From the NCBI GenBank assembly GCA_029718625.1, contig CM056377.1, forward strand, positions 36,842,457 through 36,906,456: a stretch of 64,000 nt of DNA. Reading direction: 5' to 3'. This document shows positions 1 through 10,775 of this stretch, piece after piece. The DNA is from Synaphobranchus kaupii (Eukaryota; Chordata; Actinopteri; Anguilliformes; Synaphobranchidae). The translations under genes were made by a program, and so were the position numbers. The notes under the pieces are model-generated. The model was not told where the DNA came from and searched no databases. It was given only the letters and a program-made list of their open reading frames with translations. Position 1 is the stretch's first letter. Every line of letters starts with the position of its first letter.

Positions 1-9
1 CTCTGAATA

Positions 10-148
10 CAGTGCAGTCCGTATTTGGACCCTCAAATTAAAGCTGACAGTCTGCACGTCACTGTTCCATGTCCAATCCAATGTGCTGGAGTACAGAGCC
101 AAGACAACAAAAATTGTGTCACCGTCCAAATACTTATGGACTGCACTA
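10..148. mobile_element. Short MITE, internally deleted relative of the 55.8-kb foldback
   Basis: The stretch is bounded by short inverted termini: AGTGCAGTCC near base 11 and its complement ending at base 147, with TA dinucleotides outside. Its interior (about 34-130) closely matches the right arm of the foldback element at 56.44-56.64 kb, including the shared block that reads ACAAAAATTGTGTCAC. Only about 137 bp remain, so it is a non-autonomous remnant. TA flanks suggest a Tc1/mariner-type mobiliser, which is inference. Confidence 0.6.
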
Positions 149-822
149 TTTGTGCTATACTGCTGGATTTTTACATTCCCCCTGGCTTGTGTTTTATGGA
201 AAGACCCTTCTCAGTAGAGAGGTTAACCTTTTACAATACATAAGTGAAGGTAACATAACATTTTGATCTGTTCCATAGACCTCTCTAGTTTGGCCGAATG
301 CAACATTGCATTGAAGTGGGCCGAAGTGGCTTGTGCCCCTAGGCCTTGTGGACGGAGGGTGCGGAGGAGCTTCCGTAACACAAAAAGGAAATGGAGATAC
401 ATTGCCTGTCCTCCTAGATGCTCCTTCCCCAACTAAAAATACAGCCGCCACGTTTATAAATACAACACACAGACAGTAATTTACTGGCCATGGCCGATTC
501 TCTGCAGTTTTTCTAAACAAGGCTTATCATTCCCTCTCTGTAATTAACTTGGTGATCCTGGCATTGCCCTCGTCTGACTATACCCGTCCTTCAGGCTTTC
601 TGACGAGACTGTTATTGAGAGGCGAGTCAGCCATGCTGTCATTCACTTTAATGTATGGCACTGCTTATAAGGTTTGTCTTTATGACATATTTCTACAAGA
701 AAACTCAAACAAGATGCTGAGCTGTGAGCTTTACCGTAGGATATGGGAGATATTAAATGTGGGCTCTGTATTGAAACCTGTCGGTCCTCACACCGTTGCT
801 AATTTCTGAAACTCCTGTGGCG

Positions 823-2560
823 CTTCATCATTAAATTACATTCCATTACATTATATTCATTTGGTAGATGCTTTTATCCAAATCGAATGTCATTGAAGCA
901 ACTACAACAGGTCAGATAAAGCACATTTCTTATCATAACTTAGCAGCTATCCATAGTCATGAACATTGAGTATAGTACACAGTAAGCTATCGCTAAGACA
1001 AAAAAGACATTATAAACTATAAAATCAAACAAGTAAGGAACGGGAAACAAGCAAAAAAACAGTTGCTATATGAAAATGGTACTAGATTGGTAAGTCAGTC
1101 AACGTGGAGTCTGAACAGGTGTGTCTTCAGACCATGACGGAAAGAAGGACATAGAGGAATGGGGAGTTTGTTTCACTACTGGGAAGCTAGGGTGGAGAAG
1201 CTCCGCAGTTGGGAAGAGCGAGAGCCATTGACACAGAGGGCAGGAAGTGTGAGTTGCCCTGCTGTAGCAGAGCAAAGTGGTTGAGCTGGAGTGCAGTGTT
1301 GGATTATGTCCTGCAGGTAGGAAGGGCCTGTCTTTTTGGCTGCAGCATCGGCCATGGTCAGAACTTTGAACCTGATCCTGGCGGTGACCGGCAGCCAGTT
1401 GACTGCAGGGGGGTGATGTGTGAAAACTTCGGGAGGTTGAAGACAAGTCGAGCAGCTGCGTTCTGGATCAGTTGTAGAGGCAGAATGGCGTAGGCTGGTA
1501 GGCTTGCTAGAAGGGAGTTGCAGTAATCCAGGCATGAGATAACCATGGTCTGGACGAGAAGCTGGGTTGAGTAGGTGGTCAGGAATAGCCAAATAATCCT
1601 GATGTTGCATAGGAGGAACCTGCAGGACCTCGCTGTTGCCCTGATGTTCTCCTTGAAGTTCAGCTGGGGGACCACCCCTGGCTCCTTGCAGAGTAGGTGG
1701 CAGGCACCATAGTACCGTCGACAGCGATGGAGAGGTCTTGCAGTGGGGAGGTCCTGTGAGGTATGAAGAGCAGCTCCGTCTTGTCAAGGTTGAGCTTCAG
1801 GTGATGAGTAGCCATCCACATAGAGATGTCAGCCAGACAGGCAGATATCCTCTCCTTAACCTGTGTGGTGGAGGGGGGGGGGAGAGAGGAAGAGTTGAGT
1901 GTCTTCAGCATAACTGTGGTATGAGAAGCCATGTGACGTAATGACTGAACCAAGAGACTTAGTGTAAATGGAGAACAGCAGGGGACCCAGTACAGATCCC
2001 TGCGGGACTCCTGTAAAAACGGATACGGTGCAGAGACAGAACCCTTCCAGGAGACTTGGTAGGATATATATGTGAGATATGATGCAAACCAAGAGAGTGC
2101 ACTCCCAGAAATGCCCATCTCAGTGAGTGTGGAGGTCAGAAGTTGATGGTTGACCATGTTGAATGCTGCAGACAGGTCAAGGAGAATCAGGACGGAGGAG
2201 AGTGAGGAGGCTTTAGCAGTGGTGAGTGCCACCGTCACAGCCAGGAGAGCAGTTTCAGTTGAATGCCCCATTCTGTAGCTGGACTGATGAGGGTTGAGCA
2301 GGTTGTTCTGGTGGAGAAAAAACTGATAGTTGGCTAAGGACAGCTTGTTCAAGGGTTTTTGACAGGAAGGGCAATACAGGTCAATAGTTTCCGACATCAG
2401 AGGGGTCCAAGCTAGGTTTCTTAAGGAGTTGGGTAACACGGGCAGTCTTAAAAACAGCGGGAACATGACCAAGCTATAGGGAGGATAATGGGGGTCAGAT
2501 ATGGATGGAGCTCATCAGATATAGACTGGAGGACTGCTGATCACCCCCCCCTGCTGGCTG
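823..2560 (-). mobile_element. L2-like non-LTR retrotransposon (LINE), 5'-truncated, decayed
   Basis: Reading the minus strand from about 2.47 kb downwards gives a reverse transcriptase: a fingers/palm segment with LLDLSAAFNMVNH (usual form LLDLSAAFDTVNH), then [15 protein letters not shown], then YAEDTQLF where active elements have YADD. Thumb-like and C-terminal parts ([34 protein letters not shown]) follow in other frames. At least three frame changes and the altered YADD motif show it is dead. The 3' end near 823-900 has the GGATAAAAGCATCTACCAAA-type tail seen in fish L2 elements. The 5' part (endonuclease) is absent. Assignment to the L2/CR1 group is from motif wording, not a search. Confidence 0.85.
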
Positions 2561-3531
2561 AGGTTGTGATAGAAACATGTCAATCATCAGTAGTCCTTCA
2601 GTTTTTCTTTTACCAACCCTCTTTCTGAAAATTGAGTGTCTGAAAAGAGCCTCACTCAATCCCTGACATTTCACACATGTTTTTTAATCCATTAAGACAT
2701 TTTCAAAAAAATCAGTGGGTGTGGCAATGGAATCAGTGTTTTGAAGCCAACGTAGGTATCCAAGCACTCTGAGCCATGGGCCATTAAACAAAGAGAAATC
2801 ACTATTTATCAAACATAATAACACTGTTGGTATTATGGCTGAAAGTTTTATTTTAGGAACCCTCTGGTAAGTATGTTAAATGTCTAATTTTGACAGATAA
2901 ATTCCAAAGTATCCATTGGTTAGGCGCAGATGGCTGCAGCCCTGGGGAAACCCTTGCGGTGTCTAAAAGACTACAACATGTATGTGATGTGGCCGCACCA
3001 CAACCACAAGAGGGTGATGACTTCCTGTCATGTGATGCCCGGACCTGCAGCTGGCTGATCCAAGCCCCTGTCTCTCATGAGCGGGAACGCTGATGAATGC
3101 GTATGCCGGGGAAAATCGGCTGCATAGAATGGTGGCTTTCGGACCCTAGATGCTGTAGAGAGATCAGTGTTGGGAGGCCGGCAGAAAAATAATACAATAG
3201 TAACACTTGAGCTTTATCACATGGAAATATGCAGGAGTGAAGAGGGCAGTCTAATCTTGGAGTAATGGCTGCCTGGCTGGCTGGCTGGCGTAGGGGATCT
3301 CTGAGACCCGTGGATGCTGGTGGGAGGACTTGAAGGTTTGCTCAGGTTTCAGCAGTGCTCAAAGACCCAATTAGCAAGATGAATGGAGTGCTGAGAGAGA
3401 GGCGACTGCCAGCGCTGTGTCTGATACCGGCCGGGCGCGTCCCAGGACTCCGCTTTCAGCCATGCAGATGGAGCATGCTGAGCCTGACACGCCAGTCAGC
3501 TGGAGGACTGTTGCTTTACCTGCTTTAACTG

Positions 3532-3578
<47 letters not shown>

Positions 3579-4877
3579 CGTGTGTGTATGCGTGCGCATG
3601 TGAGTGAGTGTGTGGAGACGTGGTTTTGGGAGAGCCCTCGGGATTTTCAGAATTGGCTCCTCTGTATCAGGGAAAAGGAACCCAGTCTGCCTCAATCATT
3701 CAAGTCAATCAAGGACACTGTGACCTACATTAATTAAAATGTCACATAATTAAAGGTTTCAGGTGGACCAGAAACCAAAAGTATCTCTGGCTCTCCATTT
3801 CCAGTAGCCCTTGCCTTCTCAGATTTGTATTTGTTTTGGCCGTTTTTGGCCATTATGTCGTTTTCTTATCATATGCTGTTTCCACTGGCAACTCTGCAGC
3901 ATGGTAACCTCAGTCACTCCATTATGGTTTTACTTATTCCATTCCTCAAACAAGGGAATTTAACTCATTATAAACAAGTTATTTTTAGAGCTTTTCCCTG
4001 TGGTTATACTTGCTATGATGTCAGGGCATGAATAACACAAGAACCACAGAAAAAAAGCAAATGATTCAGTGTTATTCAGTGCAGAAGATTGAATGGAAAT
4101 CCTATTCTTCTGTTATTCTGGGGCAGCAGTGTGTTGAGTAGTCAAGTTACTGGGTTTCTTGCTCTAACCACCGCTTCAGACAAAACTCCACTCAGTGCTG
4201 AAAAGTAAAGTCCCTCAAACCCCTATTTATGTTTAGTCCACATTGCACGTCTGTTTTGTCACAGTTTTTTTGTCCGGAGTCTCTAATCCACACTGAGTAT
4301 AATCGCATTACCCTCATTGTAGGCCATTGTGGATGACGAGGCTTTGATGTCGTTTGTATGCCATTATGACCAGCAGAATGCAGAAAAGAAAAGCCCTGCC
4401 TGTCTGAGCTTTTTCTCAGGGTACAGTACTCCACTGATGTGATAGCATAGGGTCTGCTAGTACACATGCCCCGTACACATGAAAGTGAGGTGTTTGATGC
4501 AGCTTCTTCACAAATATTTCCCACTTGGCACAATGTGCAGATTCTCACGAAACACGATTTTCTTTGATCACCACAATTAGTCTTCAGACCAAAGAGTAAG
4601 CCAACTTACTACGCGTGTTGCTTGCTGATCTTTCGCTATCTTGTATTCATTGTTCTGAAGGAAGCGGTGTTTACAGTGGATGTTCTTAGACCTGAGGTGT
4701 AAGATCCGTGGCTTTGAAGATGTGAGTGTGCAGAGTCTCTCAGGACTCAAAAAAAGCATGATGTTAAAGTCCTGCGTTTGTGAAAGTAGGTCTCATCTCA
4801 CGTGTAAAGAGTATTCTGCTCTTGAGTTTTCTCATCTATTTAAAAAATATATTACTGTTTATATGTTACATTTCAAA
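2561..4877. other. Non-coding stretch; one GT-rich microsatellite
   Basis: No exon of a recognisable gene was found. The only clear structure is the TG/CG microsatellite at 3533-3616. Short reading frames here contain no known motif. Confidence 0.5.
3533..3616. repeat. (TG)n/(CG)n microsatellite
   Basis: An uninterrupted TG tract of about 18 units passes into CG units and then irregular TG/TGCG units. Confidence 0.9.
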
Positions 4878-4878
4878 T

Positions 4879-5275
4879 ATACACTACGTGGCCAAAAGTA
4901 TATGGACACCTGCTCATCCAACATCTCATTCCAAAATCATGGGCATTAATATGGAGTTGGTCCCCATTTGCTGCTATAACAGCCTTTAATCTCTAGGGAA
5001 GGCTTTCCACTAGATGCTGGAACATTGCTGCGTGGATTTGTTTCCAGTCAGTCAGAAGAGCATTAGTGAGGTTGGGCACTGATGTGGGGCTATTAGGCCT
5101 GGTTTGCAGTTGGCTTTCCAATTGATCCCAATGCTGTTTGATGGGGTTGAGATCAGGGCTCTGCAGGCCAGTCAAGTTCTTCCAGACCAATCCCTACAAA
5201 CCATTTCTGTATGGACCTCTATTTGTGCATGGGGGCATTGTCATTCTGAAACATGAAAGGGCCTTCCCCAAACTG
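4879..5275 (-). mobile_element. Tc1-like transposon, 3' fragment
   Basis: The left edge (ACACTACGTGGCCAAAAGTA at about 4880) is a Tc1-type terminal sequence of a kind common in fish. Inside, the minus strand (5190 down to 4993) encodes the C-terminal end of a Tc1 transposase: SPDLNPIKQHWDQLESQL followed by PNLTNALLTDWKQI and [20 protein letters not shown] is the family motif holding the last acidic catalytic residue; here that E is K. Only the 3' third of the element is present. Confidence 0.8.
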
Positions 5276-5445
5276 TTGCCACAAAGTTGGAATATTCAGA
5301 GACTCATTGACCCAACTGGATGTAAGTTTATCATGCAGCGAGACAATGACCCAAAACATACAGAAAACTTAACCAAGGTGCTTACCGGGAAGAAATGGTG
5401 GAAGCGTTTGATGTGGCCCAGTCGGTCACTAGATTTAAACTGAAG
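5276..5445 (+). mobile_element. Second Tc1-like transposase fragment, opposite orientation
   Basis: The plus strand encodes a piece of a Tc1 DDE domain: FIMQRDNDPKHTENLTK (family form QQDNDPKHTSK, containing the second catalytic Asp) and WPSRSLDLN (family form [12 protein letters not shown]). It ends in a stop just where the third catalytic residue should be. It is antiparallel to the fragment immediately to its left and differs from it in sequence. Confidence 0.7.
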
Positions 5446-5759
5446 TCCGAAACCCCAGCAATCACACAGCAACTGCAGCGGTAAAAACTTGTCAGAGCAT
5501 CTGAAATGTCATCAAATGTAAAGGGTATGCTACAGAATATTGATCTTGCAAGTCATTAAATGTGTCAAAACGTACTTAATATGCTGACTTGGCATTGTTG
5601 TAGTATACTGTAGTCAAATGCTTAAAAAAACACATGAAATAAATGCAGACACTGAATTTTTCCTCATAGTCATTGTTTGATTTTAAAATACAAATTTTAT
5701 TTGTACAGAGGAAAAACAATCAATTTGAGCAACCAACTGTAGCTTATATTGCAAAGAAT

Positions 5760-5890
5760 TTGTCACAATACTCTTTAGAGTGTACTCTGGTATGAACCCT
5801 CACAAAGCAAGCCTAAGTGGCAAGGACAAACTCCCTGATGGCATGTAGGAAGATACCTTAGGAGGAACCAGAATATGTTAGGGCAGCCCA
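5760..5890. repeat. Dispersed repeat-like segment
   Basis: The wording 'AGGACAAACTCCCTGATGGC ... TTAGGAGGAACCAG ... GGGCAGCCCAGCCCTC' resembles a repeat I recall as frequent in fish intergenic DNA. The class was not determined, and recognition rests on memory of the phrase only. Confidence 0.35.
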
Positions 5891-7576
5891 GCCCTCTCTC
5901 TGTCAATTATTTTTTTCCTGCTCATTGAGGAAAGTCATAGGACCGCAAAAGATCAGGAGCAGAGTCTGCTGAGGTCGCCCGACTGAAATCAGATGGATCA
6001 TAAGTAACCATCATCTGCAGGGACGATAGAGCGTAGTGCCCTGTGGCTGTGGAGATTACCCCTACAGGGCAGAGACTGAGTTCATTAGACCGGAGTGGTG
6101 ACATCCTGAGGAAGTCGCATACAGTCTCAGGTCCAGATGCTTCCTCTCCGTCAGTCTGCTTTTTCCACACGACAGATCAATACCAAGGGCCTGACCTGGG
6201 GATGCCTTACCTTACAGGGCGCTCAGGTCTACTGTGAAATAAATCTAAAATACTGTTTTCATTTAGCGTAATAATCTGATTGAAACATTTGTAAAGAATG
6301 ACGTTTGTAAAGAATTGGATAGCATGTCCAAATGTACAGATATTTTACATTGTGATTCCAAGCGCTCTTTACAAGAATCTACAGTCTTAAGATTGACGTA
6401 GTTTTCAAATGCATTAAACCAAAGAAACCTAGAAGGGGCTCCAAACCATTGACTAATCCGAGTCATTACAGGGAGAATGTAGAATGAAACTTTTTATTAC
6501 TGTGTCTAAACTCATACCATCAGGCCCAAGATAGATGGTTCGTAGGAAATTTTGTCTGAACCACCATGCAAATGTGTAATATGCAACAGGATGGGACTTA
6601 GCCAGGGGATATCAGCCATTAAGAGACTGGCAAAGGAAGTGGACACTGCAGATGCATTCTGTGATACTGGGAGTAATGTGGAGGGATGTGTCGACCTGTC
6701 TCCTTTTTTGTCCTGATGAAGTGTGATAGTAGTGGACCAGAGCTGTGGGGGCTGTTTGTGTTGGAGGAACTGGCTGTAATCTAATCTTCCCTCCAACCCA
6801 GAAGTCAATTACGGGCTTCAGTGTGTCTGGTATCAGGGAATCACCTTATCACCAGCAGAAAGTAATCTTTCCTTTAGTTTAAAGACTCTTGAGAAAAGTT
6901 TTCTATTCTGAGTGGCGCTCGCAAGCCCTTGCTAGCTGGACACACATTTTTAACCTCAGATATATGCTCTGCCTCTTTACACGTTTTGTTTTTCAATAAA
7001 AATTCAATCCATAATATTTACAGTGATGTGTGAAATACAGCCTGTCTCAAGGATTTCTCCACTGGGCCTTGTAACTCAGAACTGGGTATAGAGACAGCAT
7101 ATGCTGTGCACTGTGTTATCCTTTACCATTAGGATAGTCGGCATGGAGAAAATGATTGATGTCAGTTTAAGGCAACGGAGACAGGAAGAGGGCTATTAGC
7201 TGACAGACTGAGGCCTCCTTATTGGTTGCAGATGTATTACACTCTATTCCAATATGATGTATTTGATGGATTTTGAGAGCTGAGCTGCATGTATAAATAT
7301 AATTATATTATTTACATAACTTTCTACCCTGGGACTCCATAAAGAAAAAATAGACTGAGGAATTATTTTGGGTTATGAAAATACATTCCTCTCATAGTGA
7401 TGGTTTTTCTATAATGGTCTTATGATGGGTAAGAAATTGGAAGCCCCCCTCAGAGCTCTTGAAATTATGGCTGTGGCAGAGAGGTGTTTCACGTACATGG
7501 TTACAATTTAGCTATTCTTCAGAATGGCCACAGTGGATGATTGTTACTGAATAAGTTACTGAGTAAGCGGGAGGAT

Positions 7577-7632
7577 GGTGTGTGTGTGTGTGTGTGAGTG
7601 TGAGTGTGTGCGTGCGTGCATGCATGTGTGTG
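7577..7632. repeat. (GT)n microsatellite, interrupted
   Basis: GT units interrupted by GA, GC and CATG steps. Confidence 0.8.
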
Positions 7633-8039
7633 AGAGTGAGTGAATGAGCAAGTGGAAGAAATGAAGACAGAAACACATTTTGTTTCAGAATGGGATGGTG
7701 TAGACCAGAAAAAGGGAACCCTGTTCTTCTAATGTCTCCATTTTGGATATTTAAAAAAATATTGATGATGGTCAGCTGCACTACTGTAATTGTGTGTATC
7801 TGGGAGAGGTAAAAATACCTGGGCGAATTTATTCACCCATGTACAAGTATTGCGCACAATTGTATATGCTGCAGGAAACATTCTGTTGAATTATCTTTTT
7901 TAAAATGTATCAAGAATGCTTAGACCTCTGAATATGTATTTATATATTCTTTGTACCTATATAGCTAGTTTATATTACACAGATATGTAATTATATTACA
8001 AGATGTAAGAACATTTTTCAGTATTTTAGCTGTTGACAT

Positions 8040-8190
8040 AGATAGCGATGATTCGCTGTCACGGGCTACGCCCACTATAATCACCTGCACTGTATATGTA
8101 GGGCTCCACTCTGCATTTGCACAGCATACACCCTGAAGACACTGTGTGTTGAAACATTGGTTTTTGTAATAAATTACTTGGCTGCGCAAT
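8040..8190 (+). repeat. Possible old dispersed repeat with AATAAA-like end
   Basis: The segment contains 'CCTGAAGACACTGTGTGTTGAAACATTGG' in two parts, followed by TTTTTGTAATAAATTACTTGG. Variants of this wording are common in vertebrate dispersed repeats. The class is not assigned. Confidence 0.3.
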
Positions 8191-8466
8191 AGAGTGTGCG
8201 ACCGTCTTTCTCTTTTTATGGTTTCTCTCTGTTCGTCAGGACCTCGCTACCTTTCTGGGTGTGCGTCGTCCCTCCCTATCGCTTGTATCTGGGTGAGGAA
8301 ACAACACTGAGTAATGTGAGGATTTCTACGGTTGCACAAGAGGTCGACTAGATTTAAAAAAAAAAAATCAAAGCATAGGGAATTTATGTGCAGTGTGTTT
8401 CTCATCGGTGGCACATCCCTTCAGGCAGTTTGAGTCATAAAGTGGTGCTCTGTCCTGTCCCCACAG

Positions 8467-8616
8467 GCGTGCCCCTGATCGATGGGGGGACGGTTAGGCT
8501 GCCCCGTCTCATCGGGCTGTCCCGTGCCCTGGATCTCATCCTGACTGGCCGGCCCGTGGGTGCACAGGAAGCTCTGGCATTTGGACTGGCGAACAGAGTG
8601 GTCCCGGACGGGCAAG
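8467..8616 (+). CDS. Crotonase gene, penultimate coding exon
   Basis: The acceptor is a good polypyrimidine tract ending CCCCACAG; the donor is CAAG|GTAATG. At 150 bp the exon keeps frame, with phase 2 in (completing a glycine codon) and phase 1 out. The first codons match the family phrase 'GVPLIDGGT'. Confidence 0.85.
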
Positions 8617-10481
8617 GTAATGCCTGCCGCACGTGGCTATGTGCTTACAGCGATGTGCATTTCATTTTCACTGCACGATCACGGTCCAGAATGGAGCGTA
8701 CAACACAAAAAATATGATTAGTAATAAAATAAACTTAAGTGTAGAAATAACCTGCACTTGGTTTTATTGTACTTGTGAGGTCATTGCCTTTTGATTTGAT
8801 TTGTTAACACTACAGAGAGCTAGACAATATACCCTTTGTATGCAATTTAACATTTTTGGTGTTTTTGGAAGTTACCCACTACGCAACAGCACACAAATAA
8901 CTTCTGTTTGAGACAAGCTGGAGACGGCATTGCACCCAGCAGATGTGCATTATGCGCAGTGTATTTGCAGAGATAGCTGAGATATGTCGGATTTAGTGGA
9001 TTAAAAGAAACAACAAGCTACCACAGTGATCTGTAAGCTTAGAGCAGAACGTGGACTATTTGCGCTCAGCATGTACCTCTTAGTATGTGCTTTTTTTTAT
9101 TTCTGACCTTTCTGCCTCATATGATTTATGACTTGTGGCGCATATATACAATTTCTACAAAGGTTAGTTTATGGTATTCAAGGGTCTCACATAATCAAAA
9201 TCCTTTTGAGCAAGGCTGTAGAAAATACTCGGTCAAGTTCTTCAAATGACATTAAAAGATTAACTTTGTTCTTTTAGGAAATCATTCCCACAGTCACAGC
9301 CAAGTCTGGCTAATTGGGCAGGTTGCTTGGTGATGGCCAAGTGGCAACGTGGCACTTTCTCCTGAAAGCCAAACATCAGGAGGGGTCCTATAGGAACATT
9401 TTAATTATCTCAAACCATAAATCGACCCGACAACTGAATTTTCCTGCCTTGGCGGGAGTGTTTTTGTAAATAAAGATGTAGATATTACCTCATGAAAGAA
9501 AGTCTCTCAGTGGTAGCTTAAGCCAGAAAACTTCAGAACGAGACTGCACTTTATGACCCCCTTATAGACATGTGGTGTGGGTGTATGTTGTGTGTTTATG
9601 TCATGTTGGTTGCTGTGGATCTGGCACGTGTGTGTGTGTGTGTGTGTGTGTCGTGTGTGTGTGTGTGTGTGTCTGTGGCGGGAGCTCCCGCTGTGTGTGT
9701 GTGTGTGTGTGTGTGTCTGTGGCAGGAGCTCCCACTGTGTGTTAGCAAGTCACTGTGGAGTTGGTGCGTGCCTGTAGGGGAGCACTGCACTGTATTAACA
9801 TATTTTCTGTCTTTTTACTGCAGTAATGTGTGCTGCCATATTAACGCAGTAATTGATGCAGTAATGTGTGTTTTCTGTTGTATAAATTCAGTAATGTGTT
9901 TTTGGTCGTATTAACGCAGTGATGTCTGTTTTCTGTTGTATTGATGCAGTGATATAGGTTTTCTGTTGTATTAATGCAGTATTATGGGTTTTGTGTCGTA
10001 TTAATGCAGTAATGTGTGTTCTTTGTGTGGTATTAACGCAGTAATGTGTGTTTTTCGTGTCGTATTAATGCAGTAGTATGTGTTCTTTGTGTCATATTAA
10101 TGCAGTAATGTGTGTTCTTTGTGTCAATTTAATGCAGTAATGTTTGTCCTTTGTGTCGATTTAATGCTGTAATGTGTGTTCTTTGTGTCGTATTAACACA
10201 GTAACGTGTGTTTTTTGTGTCCTGTTAATTTAGTAATACGGGGTTTTTTTGTCCTAGCTCTACAGGCTGCTCTGGAGTTGGCCGAGCAGATCAGCTCCTT
10301 CCCCCAGCAGTGTCTCCGAGCTGACCGTTCGTCTGCCTACTACAGCGCCTTCGATGCCTCGTCCTTCTCCCAGGCCATGCAGTACGAGTTTGACAAAGGC
10401 ACGCCCGTGATCCAGGCGGAAGCCATCGCTGGGGCCGGCCGGTTTAGCTCAGGAACGGGACGGGGAGGGAGGTTTTCCTAA
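8467..10481 (+). CDS. Crotonase-family protein (enoyl-CoA hydratase/isomerase-like), C-terminal part
   Basis: Partial gene: two coding exons, 8467-8616 and 10258-10481, joined through a phase-1 intron. Crotonases hydrate, isomerise or hydrolyse acyl-CoA esters and are usually mitochondrial or peroxisomal. The first exon encodes GVPLIDGGTVRLPRLIGLSR followed by ALDLILTGRPVGAQEALAFG and LANRVVP. This is the segment after the second half of the acyl-CoA fold: the IDGG/TVRLPRLIG strand-loop, the 'L(I)LTGR' turn and the 'EA...GL(A/V)NRVVP' helix. The second exon encodes the C-terminal helical trimerisation region (ALQAALELAEQISSFPQQCL) and ends with a glycine/arginine-rich tail before TAA. The N-terminal exons with the oxyanion-hole residues are missing, so exact substrate and gene name cannot be given. 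Confidence 0.85.
8617..9626. other. First part of crotonase intron; nothing further seen
   Basis: This is intron sequence of mixed composition with no recognised repeat until the GT tract at 9627. Confidence 0.5.
9627..9721. repeat. (GT)n microsatellite in crotonase intron
   Basis: Three GT tracts are separated by CGTGT and by a GGGAGCTCCC-type segment. That segment occurs twice (GGCGGGAGCTCCCGCTG, GGCAGGAGCTCCCACTG), so the block is a higher-order duplication. Confidence 0.85.
9790..10257 (+). repeat. About 30-bp minisatellite running into a splice acceptor
   Basis: About 15 degenerate copies of a unit reading roughly GTATTAATGCAGTAATGTGTG plus TTTTTTGTGTC. The last copy has TTAGTAATACGG followed by GTTTTTTTGTCCTAG, and this TAG is the acceptor of the last crotonase exon. 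Most other copies contain a GCAG preceded by pyrimidine-rich sequence. Confidence 0.85.
10258..10481 (+). CDS. Crotonase gene, last coding exon
   Basis: The acceptor is TTTTTTTGTCCTAG. Using CTACAG eight bases downstream instead would put the family-like AALELAEQI helix out of frame, so the upstream acceptor is chosen. The coding part is 224 bp, beginning with the two bases that complete an alanine codon and ending TTTTCCTAA at 10481. The product ends in a Gly/Ser/Arg-rich tail. Confidence 0.85.
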
Positions 10482-10589
10482 AGCACTTCACCAAACGCTT
10501 CCCTTGGCGACCATTTTGAGATAATGCAGCAATGAAAGACTTGCCAGAGAGGAATGACACAGCATGTATGAACGTCTTTCCATATCAAG

Positions 10590-10775
10590 TCACGGATACT
10601 CAAATCTGGCCCCCAAACCTAAATCCTGCCCTCGTTTTCTTTTCTCCCAGGTAATTAATTGAAGAATTAGTGCTACTGATTAGCCAGACTGTCTTCACAC
10701 TGGACTCCCCGGGAAAGGGAGGGTGGAAATCCAGCAGTTGGAGGACAGAGCCCTCGAGGACCGTGATTTCAGTAA
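10590..10775. mobile_element. Degenerate MITE-like repeat
   Basis: The ends resemble each other in inverse order: TACTCAAATCTGGC at the left, and TTACTGAAATCACGGTCCTC as the complement of the right edge. The interior AGGTAATTAATTGAAGAATT and a CCTCGAGGACC near the right end fit a short hAT-type fish repeat. Edges are approximate and no target duplication was resolved. Confidence 0.4.

Larger units (their letters stand above)
5446..8466. other. Non-coding stretch before the crotonase exons
   Basis: No exon was recognised. It holds a possible dispersed repeat at 5760-5890, a GT microsatellite at 7577-7632 and a repeat-like block at 8040-8190. The upstream exons of the crotonase gene were looked for by their expected motifs and not found. 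Confidence 0.45.

Noticed and set aside
1176..1787. 203-codon minus-strand open frame
   Set aside because: It lies within the LINE; the neighbouring frames hold the recognisable reverse-transcriptase parts, so this is a shifted frame or decayed part of the same element.
3417..3737. Open frame with Cys/Val run
   Set aside because: Created by the TG microsatellite; the flanks show no coding features.
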